From Thermogutta terrifontis (GTDB lineage Bacteria; Planctomycetota; Planctomycetia; Pirellulales; Thermoguttaceae), in assembly GCF_002277955.1 (NCBI RefSeq), contig NZ_CP018477.1, forward strand, positions 4,423,206-4,487,205: 64,000 nt of DNA, written 5' to 3'. Of this stretch, positions 36,387 through 44,950 are shown piece after piece. Both the position numbers and the translations under genes were made by a program. Position 1 is the stretch's first letter. The number at the start of each line of letters is the position of its first letter. The notes below the pieces were generated by a model that was not told the origin of the DNA, ran no database searches, and saw only the letters and a program-made list of their open reading frames with translations.

Positions 36387-37598
36387 ATGGCTCGCCAAAT
36401 TCTGTCGCGGGCGGTATCGCGGGGAAATATTGTCTCCTCGCGGTTGATTGGGGGGGCATCCAAGTGGATGACGCTCATTCTCATTGTGAGCGCATGTTTC
36501 TGGGGATGTTCTCAATTTGGATGGGCTCAGCTACCGCCTCCGGGCGTCATTCCTCCTCATGAAGGTGGAGGCTTTCAGCGGCCTGGCATGGTGCCGCAGT
36601 ATCCCGGTCCCATGCGGGGCAATCCCCTGCCCGGACAGCGGCCGGGAGGTCAGCCGCAACTGCCGCGATTGGAGGCGTCTGGAACGGTTGAGGAAGTCGG
36701 CCCAATGGGTATGGTGATTGTCTCCCCGACCGGGCAAAAATGGCAACTTTTGTTCGATCGGGAGTGCAAACTCCAGCTCACCGGAAAAGCCATGCCCGAC
36801 GTACTGCGACCGGGAGTGGTTATTTCGTTTACCGCCGAGATCGATAAAAAGACGGGTCAGGCTACCGAGAAAGTAAGTGCTGTGACCATCTGCACACCCG
36901 ACCAGCAGCATCTTCTCGGCGTCTTCCCCGAGGGAACCATGGCGGCTATGGGAGAAGCTGCCGATGCCGGTGCGGGAGCGGCAGGGGTAGGGGGATTTCC
37001 CGGCTCTGGGTTCGGCTCTGGCCTTGCCCCCGAAGGTGGAGCGCCCCCGCAGCAACCGGGCCGACAGCATTCCCGTCGCCAGGTTGAAACCGGTCCGCCG
37101 GTGGAGCGGTTTGAAGTGTGCGGCCGCATTACTGGGATAACTAAGACAGGGAAGATCACGGTAGCGGCCCCAAATCACCATTTCCGCGCGCCCATCCAGT
37201 TTGAACTGGCCGAAAACCCGGATATTTCGCTCGAGCTTTCCGGCCGGGAAGCAGTACCTTTTATTGCACGGGGTGCCAAAGTAACTGGCAAGGGTGTGCA
37301 AATCGCCCCAACTGCGGGAAGAATGTCGGAAATTACAGTCGAACTCGTCGAGCCGCTGACCCTGACCCAAAAACGTGAACCGCGTAACGGAACGCATCGC
37401 ACTGTGGAACGAACACCCGAGCGTTTGCCGGGGTCGCTTCCGGGAACACTCCCCGGGGGCGCTGGGGCGCACAAGCCCGATGCTGCTCCAGCCTCTCAGG
37501 AAAAACCAGGCCCCGAGGGCGGTGCGGGGAATCCGCCGTCCGATCAGGAACCACCCAAAAAGGCCGCCGGCATCGATTTGCCTCCCCTCAATAATTGA
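36387..37598 (+). CDS. Secreted protein with a duplicated beta-domain, function unknown
   Basis: The product has 403 residues. The N-terminal hydrophobic stretch (WMTLILIVSACFWGCSQFG) looks like a signal peptide, and its cysteine could be lipidated. A P- and G-rich linker follows. Two similar domains of about 75 residues start at GTVEEVGPMGMVIVSPTGQK and at GRITGITKTGKITVAAPNHH; both continue with a LxLxG strand and end in a VSAVTI/EITVEL strand. A G- and A-rich linker separates them. The C-terminus is rich in P, G, E and K. GAGGA lies seven bases before the ATG. The oligopeptide-type permease gene starts 13 bases after its stop, which suggests one transcript. I do not recognise the family. 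Confidence 0.75.
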   Translation: MARQILSRAVSRGNIVSSRLIGGASKWMTLILIVSACFWGCSQFGWAQLPPPGVIPPHEGGGFQRPGMVPQYPGPMRGNPLPGQRPGGQPQLPRLEASGTVEEVGPMGMVIVSPTGQKWQLLFDRECKLQLTGKAMPDVLRPGVVISFTAEIDKKTGQATEKVSAVTICTPDQQHLLGVFPEGTMAAMGEAADAGAGAAGVGGFPGSGFGSGLAPEGGAPPQQPGRQHSRRQVETGPPVERFEVCGRITGITKTGKITVAAPNHHFRAPIQFELAENPDISLELSGREAVPFIARGAKVTGKGVQIAPTAGRMSEITVELVEPLTLTQKREPRNGTHRTVERTPERLPGSLPGTLPGGAGAHKPDAAPASQEKPGPEGGAGNPPSDQEPPKKAAGIDLPPLNN

Positions 37599-37611
37599 TG
37601 GGGTCTGAGGG

Positions 37612-38748
37612 ATGGCCGCAGGTGCAATGGGCAAAACCCAGGAGGCGACGCGGTCACAGCCTCCCGCCCGCAGGTCTCGCTCCTTCACCGCTGAGGCGTG
37701 GAAACGGTTGTGCGGCGATCCCTGGGCGGTGGTATCGCTGGGAATTCTCGGGGTCATGTCCCTGCTGGCGTTGGCAGCACCTCTTCTCCCCCTTTCACCG
37801 CCGCGGCTGGTGCGAACCGAGCGCCAGTTCCAACCGCCGCGTTTCTGGCCACTCTTTGAATACGGCTTTCGATCTGTTAACGGCGAAGAGACTGTGTCCT
37901 CCAGCTCCGATGAACGGCCATCCCGAGAAGCGCTTCTGGAAGAAGGATTTGGCCAGCTTGGCCCCCTGAGCGGATTACTCCTGCGAATCCGGTGGTCTGT
38001 TTTTGGCGAATGGTGTCTGGCGCCGATTTGCGGGACAGATAAGCTGGGCCGCGATCTTTTTTCCAGGATCCTCTGGGGCGCCCGGGTGTCCCTGTCTGTG
38101 GGAATCGTGGCGACGCTTGTTTCCCTGGTGATCGGGGTCACCTATGGAGCTATCGCGGGATTTGCGGGGGGCCGGGTTGATCGGTTGATGATGCGGTTGG
38201 TGGATATTCTCTATTCGGTGCCCTTCATTTTTGTGGTTATCTTCATCATCACGATCGTCAGTGCCGAGCCCGTGCGGAACATGCTGGAAAATCGGTGGGG
38301 ACTTAGCCGCATCATGATCTTTTTTCTCGTGGTGGGCGCCATCTACTGGCTGACGATGGCCCGGGTTGTCCGCGGCCAGGTCATTTCCCTCAGGCATGAA
38401 CTTTATGTGGAAGCGGCTCGCGCACTGGGTGTGGGCTGGTGGCGGATCCTCTTTCGCCACATTCTTCCCAATCTCCTCAGTGTCGTGGTGGTCTATTTAA
38501 CATTGACCATCCCACGGGTAATGCTGTTTGAGGCATTCCTATCGTTTTTGGGTCTCGGTGTGGAACCGCCCGATGTCTCCTGGGGATTGCTGGCCAACGA
38601 AGGATTGCAGGCCATCACGCCGATCAAGATTTACTGGTGGCTGGTGGTTTTTCCTGGCCTGGCCCTGGCCCTGACGCTTTTTGCCCTCAACTTCCTGGGC
38701 GACAGCCTGCGCGACGCCCTCGATCCCCGGCTGAAGCGAATCCGTTGA
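37612..38748 (+). CDS. ABC transporter permease, DppC/OppC type
   Basis: The product has 378 residues. An N-terminal helix (about residues 40-62) and five C-terminal helices carry the OppC features GTDKLGRDLFSRILWGARVS and the cytoplasmic EAARALGVGWWRILFRHILP, the EAA loop that docks on the ATPase. These permeases import peptides or other solutes with an OppB partner, two ATPases and a binding protein. None of those partners lies nearby. Between the first helix and GTDK there are about 85 residues, longer than in ordinary OppC. This resembles the YejE-type permeases, which also carry a long insertion. The start may be this ATG or one five codons downstream; neither has a good ribosome site. 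Confidence 0.88.
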   Translation: MAAGAMGKTQEATRSQPPARRSRSFTAEAWKRLCGDPWAVVSLGILGVMSLLALAAPLLPLSPPRLVRTERQFQPPRFWPLFEYGFRSVNGEETVSSSSDERPSREALLEEGFGQLGPLSGLLLRIRWSVFGEWCLAPICGTDKLGRDLFSRILWGARVSLSVGIVATLVSLVIGVTYGAIAGFAGGRVDRLMMRLVDILYSVPFIFVVIFIITIVSAEPVRNMLENRWGLSRIMIFFLVVGAIYWLTMARVVRGQVISLRHELYVEAARALGVGWWRILFRHILPNLLSVVVVYLTLTIPRVMLFEAFLSFLGLGVEPPDVSWGLLANEGLQAITPIKIYWWLVVFPGLALALTLFALNFLGDSLRDALDPRLKRIR

Positions 38749-38856
38749 TCTTGCAAATTTTTCGGGGAGGAATGGACTGGATACACGGGATTCGCGCACG
38801 GTACAATACGTACGGGTCGCCGCCACTAATACAACCACCACGTGCGAGATACGAAC

Positions 38857-39789
38857 ATGGGGTTATACGATCGCGACTACATCACCAGGAGGACGCTGCC
38901 CGGGGGCGCCTGGTCCACCAGCCAGTACAGCATGGTCACCATCCTCATTGTGATCAACGTGGTGGTGTATGTGCTGGATGCTTTCAGTAACTACCGACTG
39001 AGCGACTTGACTGCCGCCCGGGTGGGCACACTCACACGTCCCTGGTTGTGGTGGCAGTTTCTGACGTATGGCTTCACCCATGCGCCCAGCCCGCAGCACA
39101 TTTTTTTCAACATGCTGACGCTGTGGTTTTTCGGCCGGGATATCGAATATCTTCTCGGCCGAAAAGAATTCCTTAGACTTTACCTGTTTTTGGTCATTGT
39201 TGGCGGCGTGGTGTGGGCGGCGATCAATCGGCTTCAGGGTGCCTCTGCGGGGAGTTCGATGATCGGAGCCTCCGGGGCGGTGGTGGGGATCTTCCTGCTA
39301 TTCTGCCTCCACTATCCGCGAAGAACGATTCTGCTGTTTTTCTTTCTGCCGGTGCCGGCCTGGGTGGCAGGCGTTTTGCTATTGGCCCCGGATATCATGT
39401 CGGCCATCCAGAGCAGGGAAAGCGAAATTGCCTATTCTGTGCATCTTACGGGCGCGGCCCTGGCTGCCCTTTATTACTATCAAAATTGGAACCTTGGACT
39501 TTTTTGGGAGAGGCTGGGAGGAGAAAGAATCTGGGTGAGAATCAAGTATCTCTTTCAGCGGCGGCCACGGCTTCGGGTCCATCGCGGCGAGTACGAGTAC
39601 CTTCGCGAGATGGATGACGTGGGCGATCCTACGGACGCCGAGAAAGAGGAGTGGGAAAAGCTCGAGGCGGAAGTGGAACGCATTCTGGACAAGATCAATA
39701 AATCGGGTACCGATAGCCTGACACGCGCGGAGCGACGAACACTTGAACGGGCCAGTCAGCTTTATCGGCAGCGGCGGCGGGGTTCATAA
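38857..39789 (+). CDS. Rhomboid family intramembrane serine protease
   Basis: The product has 310 residues. It cuts membrane proteins within the bilayer. Six or seven helices are visible, with the catalytic serine in GASGA (residue 139) and the catalytic histidine in HLTGAALAAL (residue 196). The oxyanion-side histidine and asparagine are in the HIFFNMLTLWFFG segment. The C-terminal 80 residues are soluble and charged, ending in a helical part rich in E, R and K. The ATG giving MGLYDRDY was chosen because it matches the usual start of planctomycete homologues; a GTG five codons upstream is in frame. A TACAAT that could be a -10 lies at 38802. It is a single gene after the permease. Confidence 0.93.
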   Translation: MGLYDRDYITRRTLPGGAWSTSQYSMVTILIVINVVVYVLDAFSNYRLSDLTAARVGTLTRPWLWWQFLTYGFTHAPSPQHIFFNMLTLWFFGRDIEYLLGRKEFLRLYLFLVIVGGVVWAAINRLQGASAGSSMIGASGAVVGIFLLFCLHYPRRTILLFFFLPVPAWVAGVLLLAPDIMSAIQSRESEIAYSVHLTGAALAALYYYQNWNLGLFWERLGGERIWVRIKYLFQRRPRLRVHRGEYEYLREMDDVGDPTDAEKEEWEKLEAEVERILDKINKSGTDSLTRAERRTLERASQLYRQRRRGS

Positions 39790-39878
39790 ATGCCCCGCCC
39801 AGGAATGTGCGCCGGGGCCATCGCACCGGCCAATTTGAGCAACTCATCTCCCGATGTGGAAAAAAAGAAGCTTCGCGC

Positions 39879-39907
39879 TTGAAAATCCCGCGGTCCCATG
39901 CGACAAT
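39879..39907 (+). promoter_or_regulatory. Promoter for the second DUF1559 gene
   Basis: TTGAAA and GACAAT are separated by 17 bases, 45 bases before the start codon. This is a good spacing and position for a sigma70-type promoter. Confidence 0.65.
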
Positions 39908-39951
39908 GACATTGGGCAAGGGCTTGTCTGTTGGTTACGAGGAGATTGGTC

Positions 39952-40956
39952 ATGTTGATGGTTCGCAGTCGGGCGCGAAAGGGTTTTACACTTGTTGAGC
40001 TTCTGGTGGTGATCACCATCATCGGGATGCTGGTGGCCATGCTGATGCCGGCCGTCCAAATGGCCCGGGAGGCAGGACGACGTTCGCAGTGCATGAACAA
40101 TCAGAAGCAGCTTGCAACGGCCCTCCTCAATTACGAATCGGCACGGCGACAATTCCCGGGTTGGGTGGAAACGCTCACGTTGTCAAATGGATCCAAGCTC
40201 GATGTCGCGTGGTTTGTCACGCTCTTCCCGTACATCGAGCAGGGCCCCCTGTACCAGCAGTGGATTCAGGGTACTCTTAACATCACCGCTCTGCCCTTTG
40301 CTGTCTGCCCCAGCAATCCTCTGGAGTCCTCACCCATCGTAAATGGCCAACTGACACAGGGACCGCTGGAAGCTGCCATGGTCTATGTGGCCAATGCAGG
40401 CTGGCCGGGGTCGATGCTCAACAATAACACTCAGGAAGGCCCCGCCGATGCAGTGTTCCTTGAACGAGGTCAGGTGTTGCTGGCCAACGGCGGGCAGCTC
40501 AAGCAGATCAATCTGGATTACCTGAGCTCGCACGACGGTGCATCCAACACGCTTGCCCTTTCGGAGAATATCAATGCTCGGGGCATTTGGGCCTATTCCG
40601 CTCCAGTCGCTCCAGGCAGCTTCCCCAGCACCAGCGCGTACGATCCCAAGTGGGAATATGCCGTTGGTTTCAACTGGTTTGACAGCCCCGGCACTTGCCG
40701 GAGGATCAATGCTTGCCTCAACGGCGATTCGAGCGGTCAGACCAACCCAATCGCGAATCCGGAGCTTGCCCGTGCGTCCAGCCGGCATCCCGGGGTGGTC
40801 AACGTCGCTTTCTGCGATGGGCATGTCGTCACGCAGCGGGACAACATCGACTGGCTCGTTCTCGCTCAGCTTATGACGCCGGATAACTACAAGGCGGGAG
40901 CGGCAGCAAACTGGCCGCAGCTTCGTGATAGCGTGTACGACTCCGGGAACAACTGA
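39952..40956 (+). CDS. DUF1559 pseudopilin-like protein
   Basis: The product has 334 residues. The prepilin site is K10-G11 with F12 and E16 in GFTLVELL, followed by the hydrophobic helix and [11 protein letters not shown]. The C-terminus carries the H-X9-DG motif ([14 protein letters not shown]). GAGGAG precedes this ATG, so it was preferred to a start seven codons upstream. It is a paralogue of the protein encoded at 14530-15579, with the same layout but low identity in the middle. Like it, this one has its own promoter. It would be processed by a prepilin peptidase and sit in the inner membrane or a pseudopilus; the function is unknown. Confidence 0.93.
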   Translation: MLMVRSRARKGFTLVELLVVITIIGMLVAMLMPAVQMAREAGRRSQCMNNQKQLATALLNYESARRQFPGWVETLTLSNGSKLDVAWFVTLFPYIEQGPLYQQWIQGTLNITALPFAVCPSNPLESSPIVNGQLTQGPLEAAMVYVANAGWPGSMLNNNTQEGPADAVFLERGQVLLANGGQLKQINLDYLSSHDGASNTLALSENINARGIWAYSAPVAPGSFPSTSAYDPKWEYAVGFNWFDSPGTCRRINACLNGDSSGQTNPIANPELARASSRHPGVVNVAFCDGHVVTQRDNIDWLVLAQLMTPDNYKAGAAANWPQLRDSVYDSGNN

Positions 40957-41040
40957 CGCGGCGGGGTCGCAACCCCAGGGACAACGGCTGTTAGCATGTT
41001 GGTCGTTTAAGCCAGCTATTCGTCCCTGACCCGAACCAGT

Positions 41041-42894
41041 TCACTCCCGCTCGATGATGACGTCCATCGGGCGGGAGATCGTGTTTCCTGGTCGGCCTGG
41101 GCCCCCCAGGCCAATCGCCTGAAGCCGAACGGGCCCCGCCCCAAGCCTTCGGCTGTCAATTTCAAAGTCAGCCTTCTCGCCTACAGACCGGGCCAGAAGT
41201 CGACCGTTCTGCCGCACCACGACAGCAAGGGCTCCGGGACTCTCGACGTGCAGACACACAGGCTCTCCCAACCTGACGTGAGGCGTCTGGAGCTTCACTG
41301 AGATCTGGCCGCCGAAATTGTCACTCGCAAGCTCCACGATGAGGCTACCCCGGCTGGCAATGAGACCTGTTTCCACGGCCACAACCCGCAGTTCGTGATA
41401 GCCGTCATCCCATTTTGTCGTGTCGATGGTGAACGGCTCGTTTGGGCCGGATCGCCCCACGAGCCGTCCATCCACAAACCACTCGAAGTGATCGACCTGG
41501 CCACCGCCAATTGGTGGCGGTAATCCCGGCCTGGGAAAATGGGCTTCTGGATAAAGCGTGAGGACGCCGCGAACCGTCTTTCCTTCCGGCAGACCTTTGA
41601 GCTTCACGGCGGGAATGTTTGCCCACGGCCGGCAAAGCGGATCACCCACGATGAGTAACTGATACGGCCCGTACACGGATTGGTAAAATGCTTCGGCCGC
41701 GCTACACCCCCGCGCGTAATGGAGATGGATCGTCGGCAGGGGGAACTTTTCAGCGATAGCAAACGGTTCGGTAACTGTCCCGCTGGCAGCCGCTGCCCCA
41801 TAACGAAGGAATTCGGTGAGAGGTGTTTGTCCCGCAGATTTTGTCATAACTCCGCCGAGACTCGTCAGATGATCGCAGATGGCACCGGGTAGGATGGTGC
41901 TCCCTGAGCGTGCCCAGTCGAATTGCGCCGTCCCCATCATGACGCCCTGACAGTCGGGTTTATTCTCGGGCATGATTCCGTGGACGATTTCCGCCCGGAC
42001 GTTGAGCTTCTGAAGAGCCTCCACAACTTCGGGGAAGGCCGGGTCACGGGTGCGGGAACGGATATCGCCGTTTTGCACAAAGTAGATCGTGCCTCGCGGG
42101 AAACTTGCATCAGCGGCCGCACTGCGTCGAAGATATTCAAGGATTTCTTCCAGGGTGTTTCCACGGGTATCTTCGTCTGCCGCAACGGCCAGCACCATCG
42201 ACAACAAATACCGCTGGCCCTGCTTGGCGAGATTGCCGTGCTCGTCAAATTGCAATCGACTGTTGAATCCCAGTGTGGGAAGCTCCTTTTGCTCAGGAAT
42301 TGCCCGCCGCATGTACTGGTTGACCCGAAGGGACATGTAATAGTCCGGACGGCGCGCCAGCACTCCAGCATAAAGATAAGTCAGGCCGTTTAGGGATCCA
42401 CGAGGCGTGAGCACACGTGGCCAGCGGGCACTTGCCGGTTCATCGGTGTTTTTTTCCTTGTCGGGAGTTCCGGGTCGCCGAGGAGGAAGTAATTCCGGAT
42501 GTTCCTCGGCAAATCGCTCAATGTCTTTCTGTAATTCGATCCCCCACGGGAAATCGGCCGAGTAGGCGACGCAGTCAATCCACTCGAGGGCCCCCTGTCG
42601 CGCGAGATGTTCGATGATGGGAAGCAGAATTTTTTCGCGGAATCGATCGACGTCCGTCACCTGTTCCTTGGGATCCCACGCGAGATAGAGGACGTTGGAA
42701 TCGGGAATCTGACGGAGGGACTGGTAGAAGTTGGCCACCGCGAGCGAAACTAGACTTTCGGAGTTGACAACGAGGAGCACGTTTTCCGGACCTCCCCCTG
42801 CCCGCGCGATCCGAGCTCCTCCAAGGAGCACAAATACCAGCAGGCAGCAAATCACCAGACCGTTGTTCCAGGCTCTGCACCACGGATGCACCAT
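41041..42894 (-). CDS. TIGR03790 family secreted protein
   Basis: The product has 617 residues from the ATG that leaves a normal signal peptide (NNGLVICCLLVFVLLGGARIARA). An ATG at 42975 with GGAGAA upstream is the main alternative; longer frames run into the divergent gene. The body follows TIGR03790: NVLLVVNSESLVSLAVANFY at the mature start, YLAWDPKEQVT, and GLTYLYAGVLARRPDYY. The family is common in planctomycetes and of unknown function. After about residue 430 a beta-sandwich region (for example DHFEWFVDGRLVGRSGPNEP) may bind carbohydrate. It lies divergent from a DUF1080-kinase-GH172 unit, so a role in glycan handling is suspected but not shown. Confidence 0.85.
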   Translation of the reverse strand: MVHPWCRAWNNGLVICCLLVFVLLGGARIARAGGGPENVLLVVNSESLVSLAVANFYQSLRQIPDSNVLYLAWDPKEQVTDVDRFREKILLPIIEHLARQGALEWIDCVAYSADFPWGIELQKDIERFAEEHPELLPPRRPGTPDKEKNTDEPASARWPRVLTPRGSLNGLTYLYAGVLARRPDYYMSLRVNQYMRRAIPEQKELPTLGFNSRLQFDEHGNLAKQGQRYLLSMVLAVAADEDTRGNTLEEILEYLRRSAAADASFPRGTIYFVQNGDIRSRTRDPAFPEVVEALQKLNVRAEIVHGIMPENKPDCQGVMMGTAQFDWARSGSTILPGAICDHLTSLGGVMTKSAGQTPLTEFLRYGAAAASGTVTEPFAIAEKFPLPTIHLHYARGCSAAEAFYQSVYGPYQLLIVGDPLCRPWANIPAVKLKGLPEGKTVRGVLTLYPEAHFPRPGLPPPIGGGQVDHFEWFVDGRLVGRSGPNEPFTIDTTKWDDGYHELRVVAVETGLIASRGSLIVELASDNFGGQISVKLQTPHVRLGEPVCLHVESPGALAVVVRQNGRLLARSVGEKADFEIDSRRLGAGPVRLQAIGLGGPGRPGNTISRPMDVIIERE

Positions 42895-42978
42895 TGCCTT
42901 ACTCCGCACCAAGAATTTCCGCTCGGAGGACCTCGAGAGGTGGGTCCGCCGAAATTGTTTTTTTGCGTCCCCCATCGG

Positions 42979-43007
42979 CTGATTCTCCGACCAGTTTTCG
43001 TTATACT
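42979..43007 (+). promoter_or_regulatory. Possible promoter of the DUF1080-ROK-GH172 unit
   Basis: A good -10 (TATACT at 43002) has only a weak -35 (CTGATT) 17 bases upstream. The position, 70 bases before the DUF1080 start, is suitable. Confidence 0.35.
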
Positions 43008-43078
43008 CTTGGGAAGTCGATGCGTTGGCTGGATAGGGTTGAAGCTTCCAAGAGTTTTCATTGTAAGGAGTCGCAGCC

Positions 43079-43729
43079 ATGAGATTGCTCCCCACAGTTG
43101 TCCTGGTCCTGGTCGCGCTTCCCGTTTGGGCGGAGGAAGCATCCAATTGTCTTACCCCGGAAGAAAAAGAACAAGGTTTTGTTTGCCTGTTTGATGGAAC
43201 GTCGCTCGACCAATGGCAGGGCGATACCAAGGGTTACGTGATTGAAGATGGCGTGCTTGTGTGCAAGCCTGGCGGGAATCTTTACACCAAAAAAGAGTAC
43301 AGCGATTTCATTTTCCGATTCGAATTCAAGCTGACACCGAATGCCAACAACGGCGTGGGGATCCGCACACCACTCGGATGTGATCCCGCCTATTGTGGCA
43401 TGGAAATCCAGATTCTGGACGATTCAGGAAGTCAGTACACACAACTTCAGCCGTACCAGTATCACGGCTCCATTTACGGCGTGGTCCCTGCCAAGCGCGG
43501 TCACCTCAAACCCGTCGGGGAATGGAACAGCGAAGAAATCCTGTGCCAGGGACGGCACGTCCGTGTGACGCTCAACGGTGTCGTTATTGTCGATGCGAAT
43601 CTCGATGAAGTCCAGCCGATGGATCACCGCGACCACCCCGGCCTGAAACGGGACAAAGGGTACATCGGGTTTCTCGGTCACGGCACACGGGTGGAGTTCC
43701 GCAGAATACGTATCAAGGAATTGAAGTAA
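43079..43729 (+). CDS. Secreted DUF1080 protein (3-keto-disaccharide hydrolase family)
   Basis: The product has 216 residues. A signal peptide (LLPTVVLVLVALPVWAEE) leads to a concanavalin-like beta-sandwich. The family signature is clear: GFVCLFDGTSLDQWQG at the start, then YVIEDGVLVCKPGGNLYT, and FIFRFEFKLTPNANNGVGIR with the pair of N residues. Characterised relatives cut 3-keto-glycosides outside the cytoplasm, and many planctomycete paralogues are uncharacterised. The start follows AAGGAG. A ROK kinase starts 38 bases after its stop, and a GH172 enzyme follows, suggesting one operon for glycan breakdown. Confidence 0.92.
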   Translation: MRLLPTVVLVLVALPVWAEEASNCLTPEEKEQGFVCLFDGTSLDQWQGDTKGYVIEDGVLVCKPGGNLYTKKEYSDFIFRFEFKLTPNANNGVGIRTPLGCDPAYCGMEIQILDDSGSQYTQLQPYQYHGSIYGVVPAKRGHLKPVGEWNSEEILCQGRHVRVTLNGVVIVDANLDEVQPMDHRDHPGLKRDKGYIGFLGHGTRVEFRRIRIKELK

Positions 43730-43767
43730 CCAGGGACTGGCTTGTTTTGCTCGGCGGCAGGGATTCC

Positions 43768-44871
43768 ATGTGTTATCTCGGAATCGAGATCGGCGGTACA
43801 AAGCTCCAGGTCGGGATCGGAACAGGCGAGGGACCTCCGCTGATCGCCCTGCGTCGGGATGAGATCGATCGTAGGCAGGGAGCCGAGGCGATCCGCCGCC
43901 GAATCCTCGATTTTGCCCGGCCCCTTATTGCCGAGTACCATCCCCGAGCGATCGGTATCGCGTTTGGTGGGCCCATCGATGTTCAATCGGGACGAACCCT
44001 GAAAAGCCACCACGTGGCCGGTTGGGACGACTTCCCCCTCGTTCAATGGTCTCAGGATGAACTGGGGCTTCCCACCGCCATGGGAAACGACGCCGACCTT
44101 GCTGGCTGGGCAGAGGCGATCTATGGGGCAGGCAAGGGTCATCGCGCCGTCTTTTACATTACCGTGGGCACCGGTATCGGTGGAGCCCTGATTTACGAAG
44201 GCAAAATTTACACCGGTGCCCATGGGATTGCCGCCGAGATCGGGCATCTCCGTCCGGGACCGACGGCCGTGTCGCCCGAAGAGGATCTCGAATCCGTCTC
44301 CGCAGGCTGGGGAATCGCGGCCCGGGCCCAGGCTCTGGTCAAGGAGGTGCTCGCCTCTCGTGCTGCTTTTGAGGCCGGCTCTGGCGAGCCAACGCTCATC
44401 CTCCGGTGGCGTGAAAGGTGGGCCACACCGGAGTGTGGCGATGTATCCTTTTTCACACTCCATGAGGCAGCCACGGATCTTCTCCGGCGCTGTGACAACG
44501 ATGCGGAACGGCTCACCACAAAGATGCTGGGTGAGGCTCTGGCATCCGGCAATGTGATCGCGGAGTGGGTTTTTGCCCGTGCGCTGCAAACACTCGGCTG
44601 GGCCCTCGCGCAGATGATCACGCTTTTGGCGCCTTCGGCGATTGTCATCGGCGGCGGGGTATCGCTCCTTGGGGAACGGTTGTTTTTTGAGCCGCTCCGC
44701 AAGGAAGTGGTGAAATATGTGTTTCCGCCGCTCGCCGACCGCTATGTCATTCGACCGGCGGAACTGGGGGAAGAAGTGATGGTCCATGGGGCGGTTTTGC
44801 TTGCCCGGCAACGCTTCGAAGCTGCTGCCGGAAAGGGCGTGACATCACCCGCGCTTGAACAGAAAAAGTGA
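43768..44871 (+). CDS. ROK family sugar kinase lacking the zinc motif
   Basis: The product has 367 residues. The N-terminal phosphate site GIEIGGTKLQVGI and the catalytic aspartate in MGNDADLAGWAE match the ROK family. These enzymes phosphorylate sugars such as glucose or N-acetylated hexosamines with ATP; some relatives are repressors, but there is no DNA-binding domain here. The usual zinc ligands (the CxCGxxGCxE cluster after the GH motif) are missing: EIGHLRPGPTAVSPEEDLES stands in that place. The C-terminal GGGVSLLGERLFF is normal. The ATG with AGGGA upstream was preferred to a TTG seven codons earlier. It lies between DUF1080 and GH172 genes, so it probably phosphorylates a released sugar. 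Confidence 0.88.
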   Translation: MCYLGIEIGGTKLQVGIGTGEGPPLIALRRDEIDRRQGAEAIRRRILDFARPLIAEYHPRAIGIAFGGPIDVQSGRTLKSHHVAGWDDFPLVQWSQDELGLPTAMGNDADLAGWAEAIYGAGKGHRAVFYITVGTGIGGALIYEGKIYTGAHGIAAEIGHLRPGPTAVSPEEDLESVSAGWGIAARAQALVKEVLASRAAFEAGSGEPTLILRWRERWATPECGDVSFFTLHEAATDLLRRCDNDAERLTTKMLGEALASGNVIAEWVFARALQTLGWALAQMITLLAPSAIVIGGGVSLLGERLFFEPLRKEVVKYVFPPLADRYVIRPAELGEEVMVHGAVLLARQRFEAAAGKGVTSPALEQKK

Positions 44872-44950
44872 ATCCCGTGGTGACACGTGGGGATCCGGAG
44901 TCCTGGTGATGGCTCCGATGGACACCAATGAACAGAAAAGGAGAGTGGCT

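Noticed and set aside
36531-38141. Long minus-strand reading frame of 536 residues
   Set aside because: It lies opposite the secreted duplicated-domain gene and the permease gene. Both have recognisable features, while this frame has low-complexity R/S-rich sequence and no domain.
40963-40976. GGGGT-CGCA-ACCCC hairpin after the second DUF1559 gene
   Set aside because: The stem is short and has no T-run on either strand, so I did not list it as a terminator.
43678-44811. Minus-strand reading frame opposite the ROK kinase
   Set aside because: Antisense of a recognised enzyme; the composition is typical of a shadow frame.
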